A DNA stretch of 64,000 nucleotides from Anarhynchus alexandrinus (Eukaryota > Chordata > Aves > Charadriiformes > Charadriidae), in the NCBI GenBank assembly GCA_008711295.1, contig VUYV01000042.1:798719-862718 (forward strand), in the 5' to 3' direction. Below, one piece after another: positions 11,246 through 24,917 of this stretch. Below the pieces are notes generated by a model, which was given only the letters and a program-made list of their open reading frames with translations, was not told the DNA's origin and searched no databases. Numbering within the stretch: position 1 is the stretch's first letter; every line of letters starts with the position of its first letter. Both the position numbers and the translations under genes were made by a program.

Positions 11246-13850
11246 GTGACAAACCACTTCATTTTAGCTTTTAGAGCTGCAGAACACTCAGAGAAGATGG
11301 AAGTTAAGAGAAAGTCATTAGGTTTCTCAAAGAGATGTTTGGGATAAGTTAGTGTGCAGAGCCCACTAAACTGCAAAGGTGACTTTGGGGGCTGGTACCA
11401 TCAAATGCCAGGTAAAAGGTAGAAGTCTCCCTGGGCTGGCAAAATTCATTCATGAAAAGGTGTTATCAGGAGAAACGCAACTCTGGTTGGAAAATCACCT
11501 ACTTTCATAAAAAAGAAAAAAAATCTTTCTGCCACTGCCTGTTGACTGGGCTCAACCACCGATTTTTCTTCACATCTCATTCATGGAAACTATCATTATT
11601 TACATTTCTTATTATGGTTTGAGTATGGTGTTCTTTGCATACTTGTGTAGAATTGAAAACTTGTCATTACCCCAAGCAATCTGTAGGAAGGCTAAACAAG
11701 TAAAGCTAGGAGGTCTCAATTTCAGTATTTACAGAGGATAACAGAACTTAGTTTCCCACCAAAGGGAAAAATATCCCATCGAGAATCTCTGCAGTATGTT
11801 TGCTGTGGGCAGTTGTCTTATTGCAAAACTTATTTCCATAGGTTTTGCAGAAAATAAGGTGAGATAAAAAAAAGAAATTTTGAAAAACACCGTGAAAGTC
11901 CATATCTATGAAACATGGCTGAAGTTTCTGAAAGCCAGGAGATACAGGAATAGAAGACGTACTCTTCTACTTTGTTTCTTTTCTATTTCTTTAAGAACGT
12001 GGTTCAGAATGGATGGTCTTTTGTTTTCTTTACCTTGACTATTTTTATAACCTTAAATAAATCCGAACTTCCTAACGTTGCAGTTGAGTTACAATGACTC
12101 ACTTCACCTCTGTTTAGACTGCAGAATCTGATATCAAACTGATCTTTATTGAAAGCAATAACTTAGAAAAGAGAATAACTTAAAAAAATACATACTACTT
12201 CTGCAAGGAAGTTAATATTAAAAAAACTCCAATAAGTCATCGTAGAGAAGCAAGTTCATTTTCTGAGCCACATAAAAGTCAGCTTTAACAATGGCTTTCT
12301 AAGAAGCTCATCACAATAATGGCGTTAAGGGTCCCAGGACTTGTGTGGTTCCACCAAGATAAAAATCATCTTTCTAAAGATCATTATTATTACACTATAT
12401 TTTGATATATTATCTGCCATAATAATACTATATACACCGATGCCTTACGTGAGAAACTGAATTTCTAGGAATACATAATTCACATTGTGCTACCACCTCA
12501 ACTGGACTCCTTTGACAATCCACCTTAACACGTCCTTTATTTCAGTGTTAAAAAAAATATTCCTTGTTCCCTTACTATAAAAGATTGTGTGTATCTGCAG
12601 GAGAAGACATTACTATGCATCACCTTTCTCTCGTTTGATGCAACTGTGAGCAGGTCTTTGAGATTTATGATTGAATCCACCTAATTGAAGTATTTGTAAG
12701 TGCAACTTCCATGCTCGTTTGTTTGTGGTTTTTGTTGTTGTTTCTGTTTGGGTTTAGGAAGGGTGAAGGGCCAAGAATAGCCACAAACACAGTTCAGCAG
12801 CTGGTAGAGTCAAGCTCGTAACAACACTGAGACAGTAGACAGGTAGGTGTTAACCAATGGATCGCTACTTGGTGATATTTTGAATACATTCTGTTCCAAA
12901 TACCAGAAACATACATTTAGAAGTGGAAACAAAGTTATGTGATCCTGAAATCTCTCCTTTTAAGCATTGGTATCGTAAGATCAAATGCATTTCTCTGTGG
13001 AGATGCTTCTCCTCTGTGTGTTACATGAACGGGCATTTAGGAGAATATGGGTCTCTTCGTATAAATAAAAATGGTAATGTTCAGTGTGATAAGCTAGTAA
13101 AACATATACTTTTCAGCAGGTGAAAAGCAGAGGAGTATCAGACTGCTTTTAATATTCAGAAATTATGATGATGGAGACATATCAGGACCAACAGTATTTA
13201 AGAGTTAATTAGACAGAAACAGAACACACTTCTAAGTTGGGCTGTTTGGTACCAATACCAAATAGTCTTGGCACAAATTTAAAATAAATTCAGAGAAAAA
13301 TAATTTTTCTCAAACAGCAAGTGTTTTGGCCCCACCATTAAGGCACCACTTTAAGGTGGTTCTCCTTTAGTAAGCTCCCTTGAGAAGAGAACATTTTCCA
13401 ACTCAAATCTCCCCCAAGTTTTCATTAGAGAATAGGTTAGAATAACGAGCCTTTTAAGAATAAAGACATAGTAAGATGGAACAAAACCAGAAAAGAGCTT
13501 GTAAACACATTTTTATTTCCTTATCTTTTATACCAAACTTAGCTGTAGTCAGCTTATTTCTCTCAAAATTTGGCACAATTTCATCCACTACCAAGAAAAT
13601 ATCTCTGCTTACATGTCCCATCTGTGTTTTTTTCCTGCCCTTCTCAGTAGTCCCCTGCAAATCTCTTTCCTGTATTCTCTCCTCAGCTTCACCCTCCTGC
13701 CACATCATCTGGAAGTCTCTCCTTATTACACACGCAAATTCAGCTGCTGTCCTGGGATTGCTGCTCTCCTTCACAGGTCTCCAGCTCACTGCCACGTCAC
13801 TTGTAAGAGAACACTGCATACAGGATAAGGACAGCTGAATGCAGGCATGT
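11246..13850. other. Non-coding stretch
   Basis: No supportable gene. Opposing frames at 13454-13819 (minus, 121 aa) and 13476-13838 (plus, 120 aa) cover the same DNA. Neither has a recognisable domain, splice signals or a conserved motif, so I treat both as chance frames. Confidence 0.55.
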
Positions 13851-14245
13851 AAGGATGACTAGGAAAACCAAGGCTCATCTAGAGATGACTCCAGGGATAT
13901 CAAGGGCCAAAAGAGGAGCTTCTATTGCTACATTGGTAATAAAAGGCTGAACAAAGAAAACATGAGCTCTTTGCTGAATGGGGTGAGGGACTTTGTGACA
14001 GCAGATACAGATAGGTCTGAGGTATTAATAGCATTATTTGTGTCATCCTTCTTCATCAACAAGTTCTCCCATCTGTCCTTAAAGAAGGGGTTAAAGGAGG
14101 ATGAGAACTGCTAGCAGCAAATGAGGGTCATGTCTGGGATTACTTGAGTGAAGTCAACCTGTATATGCCCATGAGACCCAACAGTCTGCCTCCAAGGGTG
14201 CTGAGAGAACTGGATGCTGTCCTTGATAAAGAAGGAAGGTAAAGA
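13851..14245 (+). mobile_element. Decayed CR1 LINE fragment, plus strand (copy D)
   Basis: An internal piece of CR1 ORF2 lying just upstream of the RT core. A stretch of about 50 codons from near 13897 stays open and follows the family pattern IKG..K..FY.YIG.KR, then NM..LLNG, then EVL.A. This is followed by DNA resembling the region that encodes the PR.LRELDAV-type block (near 14185-14225). A frame change occurs near 13895. Neither a 3' tail nor the catalytic motifs are present, so the fragment has lost both ends. It is more diverged than copy A. Confidence 0.7.
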
Positions 14246-16775
14246 TGAATAATCCTCTTAAAAAGATACCTTAACCTATGTAGGAGCAAAGATTGTTCTG
14301 TTTTCTTTCTGCAAAGCGTTTCACAAGAAGCATAGGGCAGATTCTGTATTGTTAGTGCACTGCAGAAGAAACCTTCATACTCAGATTCAGAACTCCATTA
14401 AAGATGAAAATAAGGTTGAATATTGGCAATTTTGAACAATCCTGTTTGTTTCCATGGAAGAACAAAATGAGATAAAGTTATTGTTTGTTGCTGTTATCTT
14501 TCTGTTTACCTTAGGTATGTCTACTGGTAACGGAAATTACAGACAGATAAAGCTATCACTGGCCTCAGAAGATGCAGTGTAATACAACACAAAGTGGGCT
14601 AATTAGGTAGTCCAGGAAGTGTGAGAAACCTGGAGAAACTGGGCACCCAGAGAAAGCAAAATCCTAGCGCAGCTGCTCTCCCTCTATTGCTGAGGACTGC
14701 CACCCAGAACTAGCTCAGGTATCCCTTTGTAGAGCACAGAGATAAACACTACTCTCTCATTGCACACCATTAGCTCTTTGTTCCCAATTAATCTGGATAA
14801 CATACAGGTAAGCTGCCATACATTCACACATTCAACATAAACATAAAATAATTTTCAAATTTTTTAGTAATACGTTGGCATTAGCATGCCTAATTCTGTA
14901 CAAGCAGTGATTAGTAATAACTAATGTTATTGGTTCTATCAGAATCTGTTATTGATCATTGTGACAGTTATTAAAAGTGTTAAACGTGTTGTTCACTGCA
15001 ATAGGACAAACTTATTACAAATAGAGGTCCACAAGGGAACAGACATACAGCAAAAAATGGATAGTCTGTCACAAAAATCTTAGCGTATATTTTACAACCT
15101 GAATGGAAACCATTTACTGCTTACAAAATCAAAACTCTTTTTGAAGAAATCAGGATGCCATAGCAGTCTAAATAGTTTTAGGGAGGAAAAAAGGATCTTT
15201 AATAGATGAAATTCAATTGAACCACAGAGCAATAATGTATATTCTGTAAGCATTCAAAAATTAAACTGATAAATGTAACTTTTACTCAATCTTATATTCT
15301 CTAGATTTAATTAAAAGCTAAGTGTGAATTTTAGAGTACAAGTGAGTGAAAGAACCATGAAAATTGACTTTGAGAATATGATAAATGCATGCTGTACAGC
15401 TACCTGTTAGTTCTGTAAATCTAATTACAGCAGGAGATGGTCTGAATTCTTTGAGAACACATCTTCACTTGATAGAGTGGCACTCTCTCCCGCTCTCTTT
15501 CCTCCACTTGCTTTCTACTCTGTCAGATAGCAGGGAAATAATTTCAAAACTGAAAAATTTACAGCACAGAACAACATTAATAGCACACAACATTGCTGCA
15601 TGAGCGTGTGGTTAACCTTTGATATGTAGTCATAAAACAGAAAGTTGATATTATAGAGGATTAAGTTTGGGGCTGATTAAAGTCAATGGCAAACATCCTA
15701 TTGGTCTTGAAGAGTCAGGGTTTTGACTGTGCATTCTATTTGGCATTTTAAGACCAATACACAGATTTATAATGTCAGAAACCTTGGCTCCATCCCAGAA
15801 TAAATCCAAAATGTTGGGTGTGTAAGGTATAAATGAGTCCATTTGCAAGTCCTTTGATATAAAACCATTTGAGCCTCAAAAGGTCATTGCAGCTTCAGAA
15901 CGACAACACTGAACCATATATACTGGATGTCTCTTTTTCAGTTAAGAAATTCACGAAAGGTGAAATTTCAATCCATTCTAAACATGGCGTGTTGTATGCC
16001 AACAAGCTGAGGCCAACTGTAAATTCTCGTAACTGAAAAGCAACGAAAAAAATTTTGCTTTAGTAATCAGCAGCTAGTGTGGCAGGAAGACTGAACCTAT
16101 ATTTTTAATGTTCTTGGAATATTAACGGACTATTTCAAAAGCTATTGCATAATTCCATTACGAGTGCAGCCACTTATGTCCTCTTAGGTCTTCAGTCTTC
16201 CATTAGTAACACCAGCACCATGTGCTAGCAGCAAATAAGGTATCTATTCCACCTTTCAGAGGAGGAAGATATAAAAGAAGTTTGCTAATGGCTAACTTCT
16301 TCCCACCTCCAACTGCAACACTGTTTTGGAAGGGGCGTACGGGAACAACAACTTGCTTGCTCTGACTTCTGTCCAAAGAGTGATGACTTTTTTTGATTTC
16401 AAACCTTATCTTCTCATTTGTTTGTTAGTTTTTGCAAAAGCTTCAAAATGTTGCATTTTTGGAAAGTGGTTGGGAAGAAGAATAGGAGTTATAGTACATT
16501 TATAAGGAAGAGACTGGGGATCAGTGATCTCAACTGTGTTGTCACCCAAAAGTGATTGATTGAGACCAGACATGACTGCAGTCAAGATCACTTACTCTGC
16601 ATATGATTAACGTGTTTTAGTGTTGACGGCATGCGTGGCTTTAATGCTTGGGCAGACAGAGAAAGAGAAACTTGATGAAAGATGCCTTCCATCAGTCAGG
16701 AATGGCAAACAGCCACCAAAGAAAAGGAAGAGCTTAACATCTTACTGAAATAAACAGCTATTTATTAGCAACTGC
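14246..16775. other. Non-coding stretch
   Basis: AT-rich sequence in which I see no gene, no family repeat and no notable structure. Short frames at 15385-15603 (plus) and 15651-15848 (minus) have no recognisable content. Confidence 0.55.
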
Positions 16776-16929
16776 AGTGCAGATGTTGACTTGTGGTAGG
16801 ACAAAGAATGCATCTATATTCATCTGTGGAAAGGAAAAGCCTCAGTCTTATACAAATGAAAAACCTCCTTTTGTCCCAAAAACGGGATTGGGGTTTTTGT
16901 TGGTTTTGTTAGGAGCTGGAACTCTGGAA

Positions 16930-17290
16930 CTGTTAGCCAGCTGGAACTCCCCTGGTCCCCAGTAGCCATCCCCCCACCCCACCCCTGTGGACTCACTTTT
17001 AGAGACCCACTCACTCCCTGGCTCCCAGACCACCTCACCTACTCCCCGGCTCACCTGGTTTGATCTCTGCTGTTGCTCATACACTCATTTGCACACCCAC
17101 ACTTATTCCAGTGGCTGGCACCATGGACCCATGGGTCCCTGTGACCCAAGATCCCACTCCAGTTGCTGGCATTGACATCCACTCACTGGGGTTTCCGCAG
17201 TTGGTAGCACCACAGACACACAGACCCTCCAATCTGTGTTCTGGCTGCACTCACACCCCCAGGCACACACATACACATGAGAGTCCCTCA
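16930..17290 (+). repeat. C-rich, degenerate tandem repeat block
   Basis: The plus strand is strongly C-rich here, with runs such as CCCCCCACCCC near 16970 and CA-rich pieces to about 17280. Related 20-base motifs recur: CCAGTGGCTGGCACCATGGA at 17108, CCAGTTGCTGGCATTGACAT at 17159 and GCAGTTGGTAGCACCACAGA at 17197. They are spaced about 51 and 38 bases apart. This suggests a decayed minisatellite or part of an LTR element. Overlapping frames on both strands (16820-17353) are by-products of the composition, not genes. Confidence 0.45.
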
Positions 17291-18770
17291 CCTGAGGAAA
17301 GAGTAAAAAGGGATTTTAAAGGAATAAAAGGAATTTTTAAAACAGCATTTTAAGTGAGCAGTTTTGGTGCTTTCAAGATTGCCAACCACTATTCTCCAGT
17401 TCTCAAGTCTCAAAATGAACACACATATACTGGAAAATACCAAAATGGACTGGACAAAACCATAATAAAGCTCAGTTTAAGTGGTATTTCACTTGGAATA
17501 TAGAAAATGCCAGCAGTTGGGATCTGGTATTTTTCCTGTACTTTCAGAATTCTGAGGGGGAAAAAAAAAAAAGATATTTTCTGAGAAAGTTAATTACTGT
17601 TTACAAAAAGTTTAAAAAATTTTGAAACAAATTTAGTCTTCAGAAGACTGTACTTCCTTTTACTCCTTTTACTGTTTTCTGTGTAAGAGATACCTGGTAT
17701 GTGCATGTTCTTAATTGGAGCCTATTTGTGAGTTTGAGGACCAAGCCTGACAAAACAAATTCTGTATTTGATAAATAAGAAGCAACAATTTAGTAAATAA
17801 TTTTAAAAGCATTTTTAGAATTTATTACATGACGCAGGACTTCTGAGATGTCCATTTCCTTCTGGACCAAAAACTGGAAGCCAGGTAAGATACTCCAGAG
17901 CACCTACATGTAGGATATTGAACTGGAAACCTCATTTTAGGTGAACTCAATCTGTCAGGATTTAGGGGAGAAGAAACTGAGTAGAGCGGAGCCTTGTTTC
18001 ACAACCTGCATCATCCTCAACTTCCCTTGCCAGTTCTCTTCATTCACTTTGTGGTGGTTCAGCTTTCATCTCCAAAATTAAGATGATATTTCCCATCCTC
18101 ATAGTTTTGCTGTGAGCTTAAAATCCATTAACGTTAAAATGGTAAAGGCGGTAGTGTTTACAAAGAGGAAAATGTCAGTTGAAAAGTACAGTTGAACAGT
18201 GTAATGTGTTTATGCCAATAAAATAAGGATGATTATTAATGTTGGCTATGGCTAAAGCAAAACCTATTAAAATGAGTTGACTATTTATGAAAATATTTTT
18301 AGTTTTCTATGCCCAACTCTAATACTAAGAACCTCATTAAGACAGATTTAAACTTGAAGGAAAATGCCAGAGTGGCTGGATAAAATCCAGTTTTGTTAAA
18401 CCAGGGTTTCTTTTAATAGCTATAGTCAAATAAGCTGTTTCCTTCATGCTTTCTCCTAAATCCTTGTGTTTTAACAAACCTAATATGCTTATAGTTACTT
18501 TCCTACATTCTATCCCTATCCTAACTGCAACTACTAATTTTGCTTTTCTTCAGTCATTAAGTAGGAAACCTGTTGACTCATTTAATAAGAATCCATGCTA
18601 CTGAACTCAGTTTTCATCTCCCAATTATTCAGTATATCTGATAAAGATTACCCAATCTTCCTGACTCCAACACAGCCACCTGAGTTTTATTTCACCTTAA
18701 CTATTGTAATTTGCATTTCTATATAGTCATTTCCATTAGCCATTGTGCCTTTGTCCCTGTGTTACAGAGT
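17291..18770. other. Non-coding stretch
   Basis: AT-rich and without a recognisable gene or repeat. Confidence 0.55.
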
Positions 18771-18960
18771 CCTCTTTATTGAAAACTGAGATGAAGTATT
18801 CATTTAATTTTGAGCCAGACCCATATTATCTTTTAGACAATACCCATTTTTAACACATTGCAACTCCACTTTTTCCCCATTTTCTGGAAAACCTTTTTCA
18901 CTTCTTGTAAGACCTTGCAAAGGAAATATCTCCGCTTGACTTTCAACAATTCTGAATTTA
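18771..18960 (-). mobile_element. Possible ancient LINE fragment, minus strand
   Basis: Read on the plus strand, GAAAACTGAGATGAAGTATTC followed by ATTTAAT, and then a CCTTTTTCACTTC-like stretch about 110 bases on, resembles the reverse complement of the pre-RT region of old L2/CR1-type LINEs. There the coding motif reads roughly K..EVLN..FASVFT. The match is short and heavily decayed, and I would not rely on it without an alignment. Confidence 0.3.
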
Positions 18961-20860
18961 TGAATAAGAATTTGTTGAGGTCCACCCTGTGAATAGTCCT
19001 ATCTACCCGCTGAGATATAGCCCTGCCATTTATTTATCAACAGTACCTTTTCTGTTACAAATCTAGTTGACAATGACTCTTTTTACTCAGTAACCTTAAT
19101 CTTCCATTGCCTCTTGTTTATTATCCTCTCAATGCCACATGCTCTCCATTACATCTCAAACATCAGGAACTTACAAATCATCTTTAGAAGAGGCCAACTG
19201 AAAATAGCACAGGAGTGCCTTGTACCTGACTATTGTGAATTGTGAACATCTTCGGAGAATCAGCACTGTTTTCCATGCAGACACGTGCTGCTGCATCCTT
19301 TCTCCACTATCTGATTTTGACTACAGCTTCAATGTGCCCGTTCACTACTTATTTTTCTTTAGCAGAATAAGACTTAAAGTATATATATATCTCTAATAGA
19401 CAGCGCTGTCCTTGAAACAATTTATGCAGGGTTTCTAAGATGGAGGTGTCAAAGAAATTGGCAAGATATACCACTTGCTGCTGGATACCACTAGCTACAG
19501 AAGACAGAACTCGCTGGAGTTACACCTATTGCAGATATAGGAAAAAGGAGGAAGGCGGGCCAAGATGGTCCTGATTCTCTGCAGTAGCTTGGGCCTGTGA
19601 GGGACAGGGACAACCTATGATCTAAGTGCTTTCATTCCCCTGGTTATGTAAGATCAGAAGAAAAGCAGATTGAGGTCTAAAAGGATCTCTTATGCTGCTG
19701 TACAACAGGACTAATTTCAATACAGTCAGATCAGACAGAGAAGCACAAAAGTTTTGCTGGCTAAAATCAAGGCTGCAGTAGCGAGTGGCAGACACACGGT
19801 GCAGCCTCCTTGGAGGGAAGCTCTAAGCTCAAAACAGGAGCTCTCCTCCTGTATAGGTCTTCCCTTAGACCACTCACTTGAGTATTATGAAACTCTAAGG
19901 TGTACCCCAAGACTGGGCATACTCAATACATAAAGACTGCTCCCTAACCTCAGCCAATGGCTAGAACGTGCTCTTACACAAGGGCATACTCTTATTTTCT
20001 TTACAAAAGCATACAAACGTACATCTCAATGCCGTTAATATTCTTTTCATCTGTATAAATGGTATGTTCTTTAAAGTTATCTTAAGTAGTCTATATGTAC
20101 TCTCTATACTTATGTCCTATACATTGAAGAAAAGGTATAAATTCTTTGATGTTTTGCTACTAAAAGGGAGAAAAGCGTCTCAATATAACTGCCATTTCCC
20201 TAGTGGAAATGTCAGACAAATCCCCCTCTGTTTCTTTTTCTCCTTCACTTTCTAATAATACACTGAGGAACTTTTTAAAAAAGCTACATATTCATCATCA
20301 CAAATGAAACTTCACATTTTTCTGGCTGCGGAGATGGTAATTATAGGTTTGCACTTCTAATTGAAGCATTGATGAACATGCCCCACACTGCAGCAAATAT
20401 AAAATAATTGTTAGGCAGACTATGTGGTGTTCTGGGGGAAAAAAACCTAAAGAGCAATTGAAAGCAGCAGCATGAATCCTGATAATGACTACCCCAATGG
20501 CTTATTTCCTAGTATCATTTACTGCCAGGAGAAATTAAACTGGTGGGGGCAGGATGTTTTTGCAGAAAATGACAAGCTTCTGGTTCTTCCTTAAATAACA
20601 ATGCACCTGATGCCTGAAGGCCAGTTTCAACCACCCTATTTGTAACCAGTACAACCACTCCTGAAGGTAAATCAAAAGGGGCAGAAGCAAATTACTTTTT
20701 TTTTTTTCTCCTCTCTGGCAAAAGAGTTCCGAAAGAACCAAACCAAAAAAATCAACAGGAAACCCAAACAGAACAGATTAATAACTTCCTACATCTCTTA
20801 GAAGGACAAATCCAAGTTTGCCACTTACAGCACAGAATGGAAAAAAACCCTTCGGTTCAT
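18961..20860. other. Non-coding stretch
   Basis: No supportable gene. 19440-19880 is somewhat richer in G+C but matches nothing I recognise. The frame at 19968-20255 (95 aa) is low-complexity and hydrophobic, without family features. Confidence 0.55.
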
Positions 20861-22320
20861 GGTTGATTGCTCCCTTTCTCCCCTCCTTGTTCACTAATGT
20901 CTAGCTGCTTTGTACTTGTGCCTCAGTCTGAGGCATTTGTTAGCAGCACACTTGAAGCTGACAACAACAGAGAGATGGCACAACAAAACAACTCCCCCGG
21001 GGTTCTCTTGAGAGCAGCAATAGATCCAGTGTCATCTCGACCAAACGTCTGCTTTGCATAGTTTAAATAAGGGCAACAGAGTCCATCAGTCTCGGAAATT
21101 ACTAATATTGACGGTCTGTCCACCTATATAACTTAACAAGATAATTTATAGCTTATGCAAAACTATGGTAATTTACATTGGTGGAAATAAAAACTCTAGG
21201 CCTGGATTTTGTTTATTAGAAAGAAAAAGCTAAAAAGTTAGGAACGGTGTATAGCTTACCAAAATTTTGCTTGCATTTCATCCAAGTGGTTTGGGTTGAG
21301 GATTACCGTCTGTGTTATCACAGCAAAATTTCAACCAGTTAAAAATTGATTTAGTTCAGGACAGGAACAGGAAAATAAATTATCTCCATATTTCTGACCG
21401 TTGCTCAAGTTTGCAGTTTGTTGAAAACAAATGCAAAACTGGAAGAGTAACAGCCAGAGGGTATTCTGCTGTTAGCTAATAAAAGTCAGATCACAAATAG
21501 TTGTTATTCCAGATATTCAGCTCATGCTTGTTGGTAGAAAAAAAAAAAAAGTCAGCTTAAAACTAATTACAAAGGAAAAAAAAATTAAATACTTTTTACA
21601 GTAAGAATAACTAAAAGCATTTTGAATTATGAAGGGAAAAGGTAGGTACTATTTTCTGAATTTCTCCTATTACAAAATAGAAGTTTATTTCTTTAATACT
21701 CTTCATACAGATTTTCATAAAAAAAGAATCCTGGTTCTTAAGTACTTTGAACCTGACAAACAATGAAAGAAAAACAAACAAACCAACCAACCCCGAAAAA
21801 TCATGCAGCAAGAAAGCCTTCTTAATAAAGAGAAGGAACTGAGAGACATACCTGACACTAAGTGTGCTTTAGAGGATTCCCATTAAAGGCTCCTGTCTCA
21901 CTGAAGGAACAACATCACAAACCTCCAGGTAGCACTTTAAACCACTTAGATTGAACCTCCTGTGCTCAGCTGCTTGGCATTTCTGAACTAGCTAATTAAT
22001 GCCAATATTTAGCACAGGAACAGGTGGGAAAACTAATGACTAATTTCTTCTCTCTTCCAACTCAACAACCACCACTGTCTTTTAAAAATACAATTCTTAC
22101 CACTGCCTGCTGATTCCATTTCTTGTCAACCTCGTTGCTCCACCATGGGGCTGCAATAAAGGAACAGCTGGATGCAGCATTCTACTGCAAGTGGAACAGC
22201 TTTCTGCAACAAGAGCCTCGTCTTAATGTGATCACATAGCCTCCTTCGGATGGGTCAAAAAATGTGAACTCTTCTAACAGGAAGGCCAACAGCATGTGTG
22301 CTGCAGGTGGTACTCGTTCA
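20861..22320. other. Non-coding stretch, with a moderately GC-rich patch at its start
   Basis: 20861-21125 has balanced base composition and few low-complexity runs, unlike its flanks. Both strands carry short frames (20867-21061 plus, 20923-21123 minus), so coding is unlikely. A conserved non-coding element is possible but cannot be judged from one sequence. The remainder to 22320 holds nothing I recognise. Confidence 0.4.
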
Positions 22321-22327
22321 GTTTGAC

Positions 22328-22340
22328 TGCTGAGTCAGTC
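22328..22340 (+). promoter_or_regulatory. MARE/AP-1-like site
   Basis: TGCTGAGTCAGTC matches the first 11 of 13 bases of the Maf recognition element TGCTGAGTCAGCA and contains a complete AP-1 core, TGAGTCA. Such sites bind Maf/NF-E2/Jun-Fos family dimers. It ends one base before a perfect hairpin (22342-22367). Occupancy cannot be inferred from sequence alone. Confidence 0.35.
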
Positions 22341-22341
22341 A

Positions 22342-22367
22342 AGCTTACTTACTAAACTAAGTAAGCT
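22342..22367. repeat. Perfect 10-bp inverted repeat (hairpin)
   Basis: Arms AGCTTACTTA (22342-22351) and TAAGTAAGCT (22358-22367) are exact complements around the loop CTAAAC. The arms also contain CTTA/TAAG direct repeats. There is no T-run after it on either strand and no gene ends here, so a terminator role is not suggested. Confidence 0.6.
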
Positions 22368-24917
22368 CCATTAGAAGAGGAAGGGAAAAGGAAGGTACAC
22401 ATTTTTTGAAACTGTATTTTTCAGGCATATTTGACACAAATGAAGGAAGGCAGGACAGATCATTAAATTTAGGCTTTTTATTCAGCAAATCAGTAATAAA
22501 GGTATTCACTGAAGATATTAGTAAGTGCATGCAAATGTCTGCTCTGAATCAGCTGAAAGAGGAGATAGTTTAACTGTGCATGAATTAAAGCTCAACATTT
22601 TCAACTTTTTGTCACTCCAGCTCCTTCAATCTGTCTCTATTAAGTACATTGGTAATATTTAGCAATAGCGTAATTTCCTTTTTCTGGTCGCATGATCTTG
22701 TCAGTGGTCACAGAAGTTTTGATCAGGCAGATCTAGGTCTACAGCAGCTTCTTCATCTTTAGTTCTGACATGCTCCAATCTTTATATAAATATTATCTGA
22801 GCTAAAGAAAATTATTAACACTCTTAGAAGAAAGATATGATCCTAGACCTTTCTCCAGTGATCACGCATAAGAAATGTTCCATCCCCTACTAATAGAAGA
22901 GGTAAGTGAACTTGCTTTCACCAGAGTTTAAGGGAGTGAAATTCATGCTGGGTAACTGTGTAGGGCCATTAGCTCTGCTTTGGCCTTGGGCTGATCAAGG
23001 TCTGGGAATTTTTGCTGGGACTTCTTTGCTCTTGAGAGGAAAATGTCCAGGTATTTTTGAATATTTTTTTTTTTTTTGTTAGACCTAAGGAAAGCCATTG
23101 AAAAGTTTCAAAAATGTTTTAATGACAGCAAAAACTGCTCAGCAAAATTGCCATACATCTGCAAATAGTTTTAGCTGCTAAAAACCAATACATTTTGCAG
23201 CCTAATACCCTCACAGTAAAACTCTGTACCAGGCTTTTGAACTGCATACGTGATAAAGTTTGGTAGAACATAAATGTGAGTTTTAGCACTATCTAAAGCT
23301 GCAGTCAGGAAATCCTGAAATGGTAAGTGAAGTTTAACAAAAAGAAATTGTTGATTGATAAAGAATATGTCTGTTGCATGAGTCAGCTGTGTGCTCAGTT
23401 CACACTGTCTTTGAAAGGACTTAGGTCTTTCCTTATATCCTTTTGGAAAGCTGAACTTAATAGCTTTACAACAACAAGCAGTGAGAATCTAGAGGGAATT
23501 AGTAAGTAATAATTAGAAAAAAAATTACAAGGATTTCACTTCTTCAGATACCAAGAATTTGTGTGTATTCAGCTACTCTTGCATTTAAACATCATGTAAA
23601 CAAGATCAGTTTTGAAGTACTTCATATGTTGGCTTTAAACTACTGCAGCTGGGTGGGGGAAATAGGTTGAAGAGCTAAGTCTGAAATAAGCATTTGTTTA
23701 AAAGTATCAGTTTAGTAAAAGCAGACTCTTTAACATAAAAAAAAGGCATGAATTTACAGGAGCTCAATATTGTGCAGAACAGGCTATTTAGGCAGGAAAC
23801 AAAAGGGCAAAGTAGTGAACTTAATTCTGCACAAGACAATTCCAAAGTCATTCTTTTCCCTCAGTGACCATTGTGTCCACATGCATAGATTTCCAGGGGT
23901 AAAGTTTAGTAAGTGTTATATGATTTGGTTAATTGTTCTAACATCCACTAACAGAAGTCACTGCTAAAGTCTGGCATAGCTTTGGTCTTTAGAAGTTTAA
24001 TACAAAGAACAACATTGCTGCTGCATAGAGTTCTAATTCTGAAAGCTTGTTATTTATTGCCACTATTTTTTATTTGTTAACCTCAAGTGAAAAATGTCAA
24101 GGCTCAGTTGATTCCTTAGCTGACATTAACCAATGGAAACGAGATGTATCACAGAGCAGAAAGATAACTCGCCTGCATACTTAGCACAGTAAAGATCGTA
24201 TTTTTTTTACCAGTCATTTAAAAATAAGAAGGTTTGGGTAAAAAAAACCCAATATTGTAAGATTCTATGAGTATGATATCTATCAATAGTATGGTATATA
24301 TATGCCATATGGAATAACAATGAAAAAATTGAGCCCATTAAGGCGAGTGTGCTGGACTTTTCCATTGTCTGTCAAAATAGTATTAGTTTTATTCTGACCG
24401 TGAAGCTGCCTCTTTAGAGATAGACAACTCAGTCCACTGCATTATAATTTAGTGTCTAGTTGTAATAACTCAGTATTAAAATCTGAAATGTGGCACTGAA
24501 AATAATTAATGACAATTTTTGAGACAAGTTTTATAGCCCAACCTTACAGTCAACATTCAGTCCCACCCTCAGTCCATGAACTATTTTATTCTGATTGGCT
24601 TTGTCCTTGAATAATTTTTTCATCTTTGATTCCCAAGTTTCTTGAACCTTGTTCATTATGTCTTATACAACATGCAAATTATGTGCAGTCACAATGCCAT
24701 ATTTCTCCCATTTGATATTAATTCTTTAGCTACTGGACTTTGGAATTGCATGTCACTCAAAAGCCCCCTAATTCATCTGTACCCGCAGGCAAATACTGAA
24801 AGATATCATGATATGAGGTCCCTTCCAGAATTTCTGTGTTATTATTTTTCCATAGTGTCACTCCTATTTGCTGCTCTGTTCTGCTCCACTGCTATAATTA
24901 AAACATTTTAAAATGAA
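22368..24917. other. Non-coding stretch
   Basis: AT-rich, with no recognisable gene or repeat family. A near-palindromic TA-rich stretch occurs around 24290-24312. Confidence 0.55.

Noticed and set aside
13454..13838. Opposed ~120-aa frames on both strands as possible genes.
   Set aside because: Both cover the same DNA, neither has a known motif, and long antisense frame pairs arise from composition.
16820..17353. Several overlapping 60-97 aa frames as genes.
   Set aside because: They overlap on both strands within a C-rich, repetitive stretch that is poor in stop codons.
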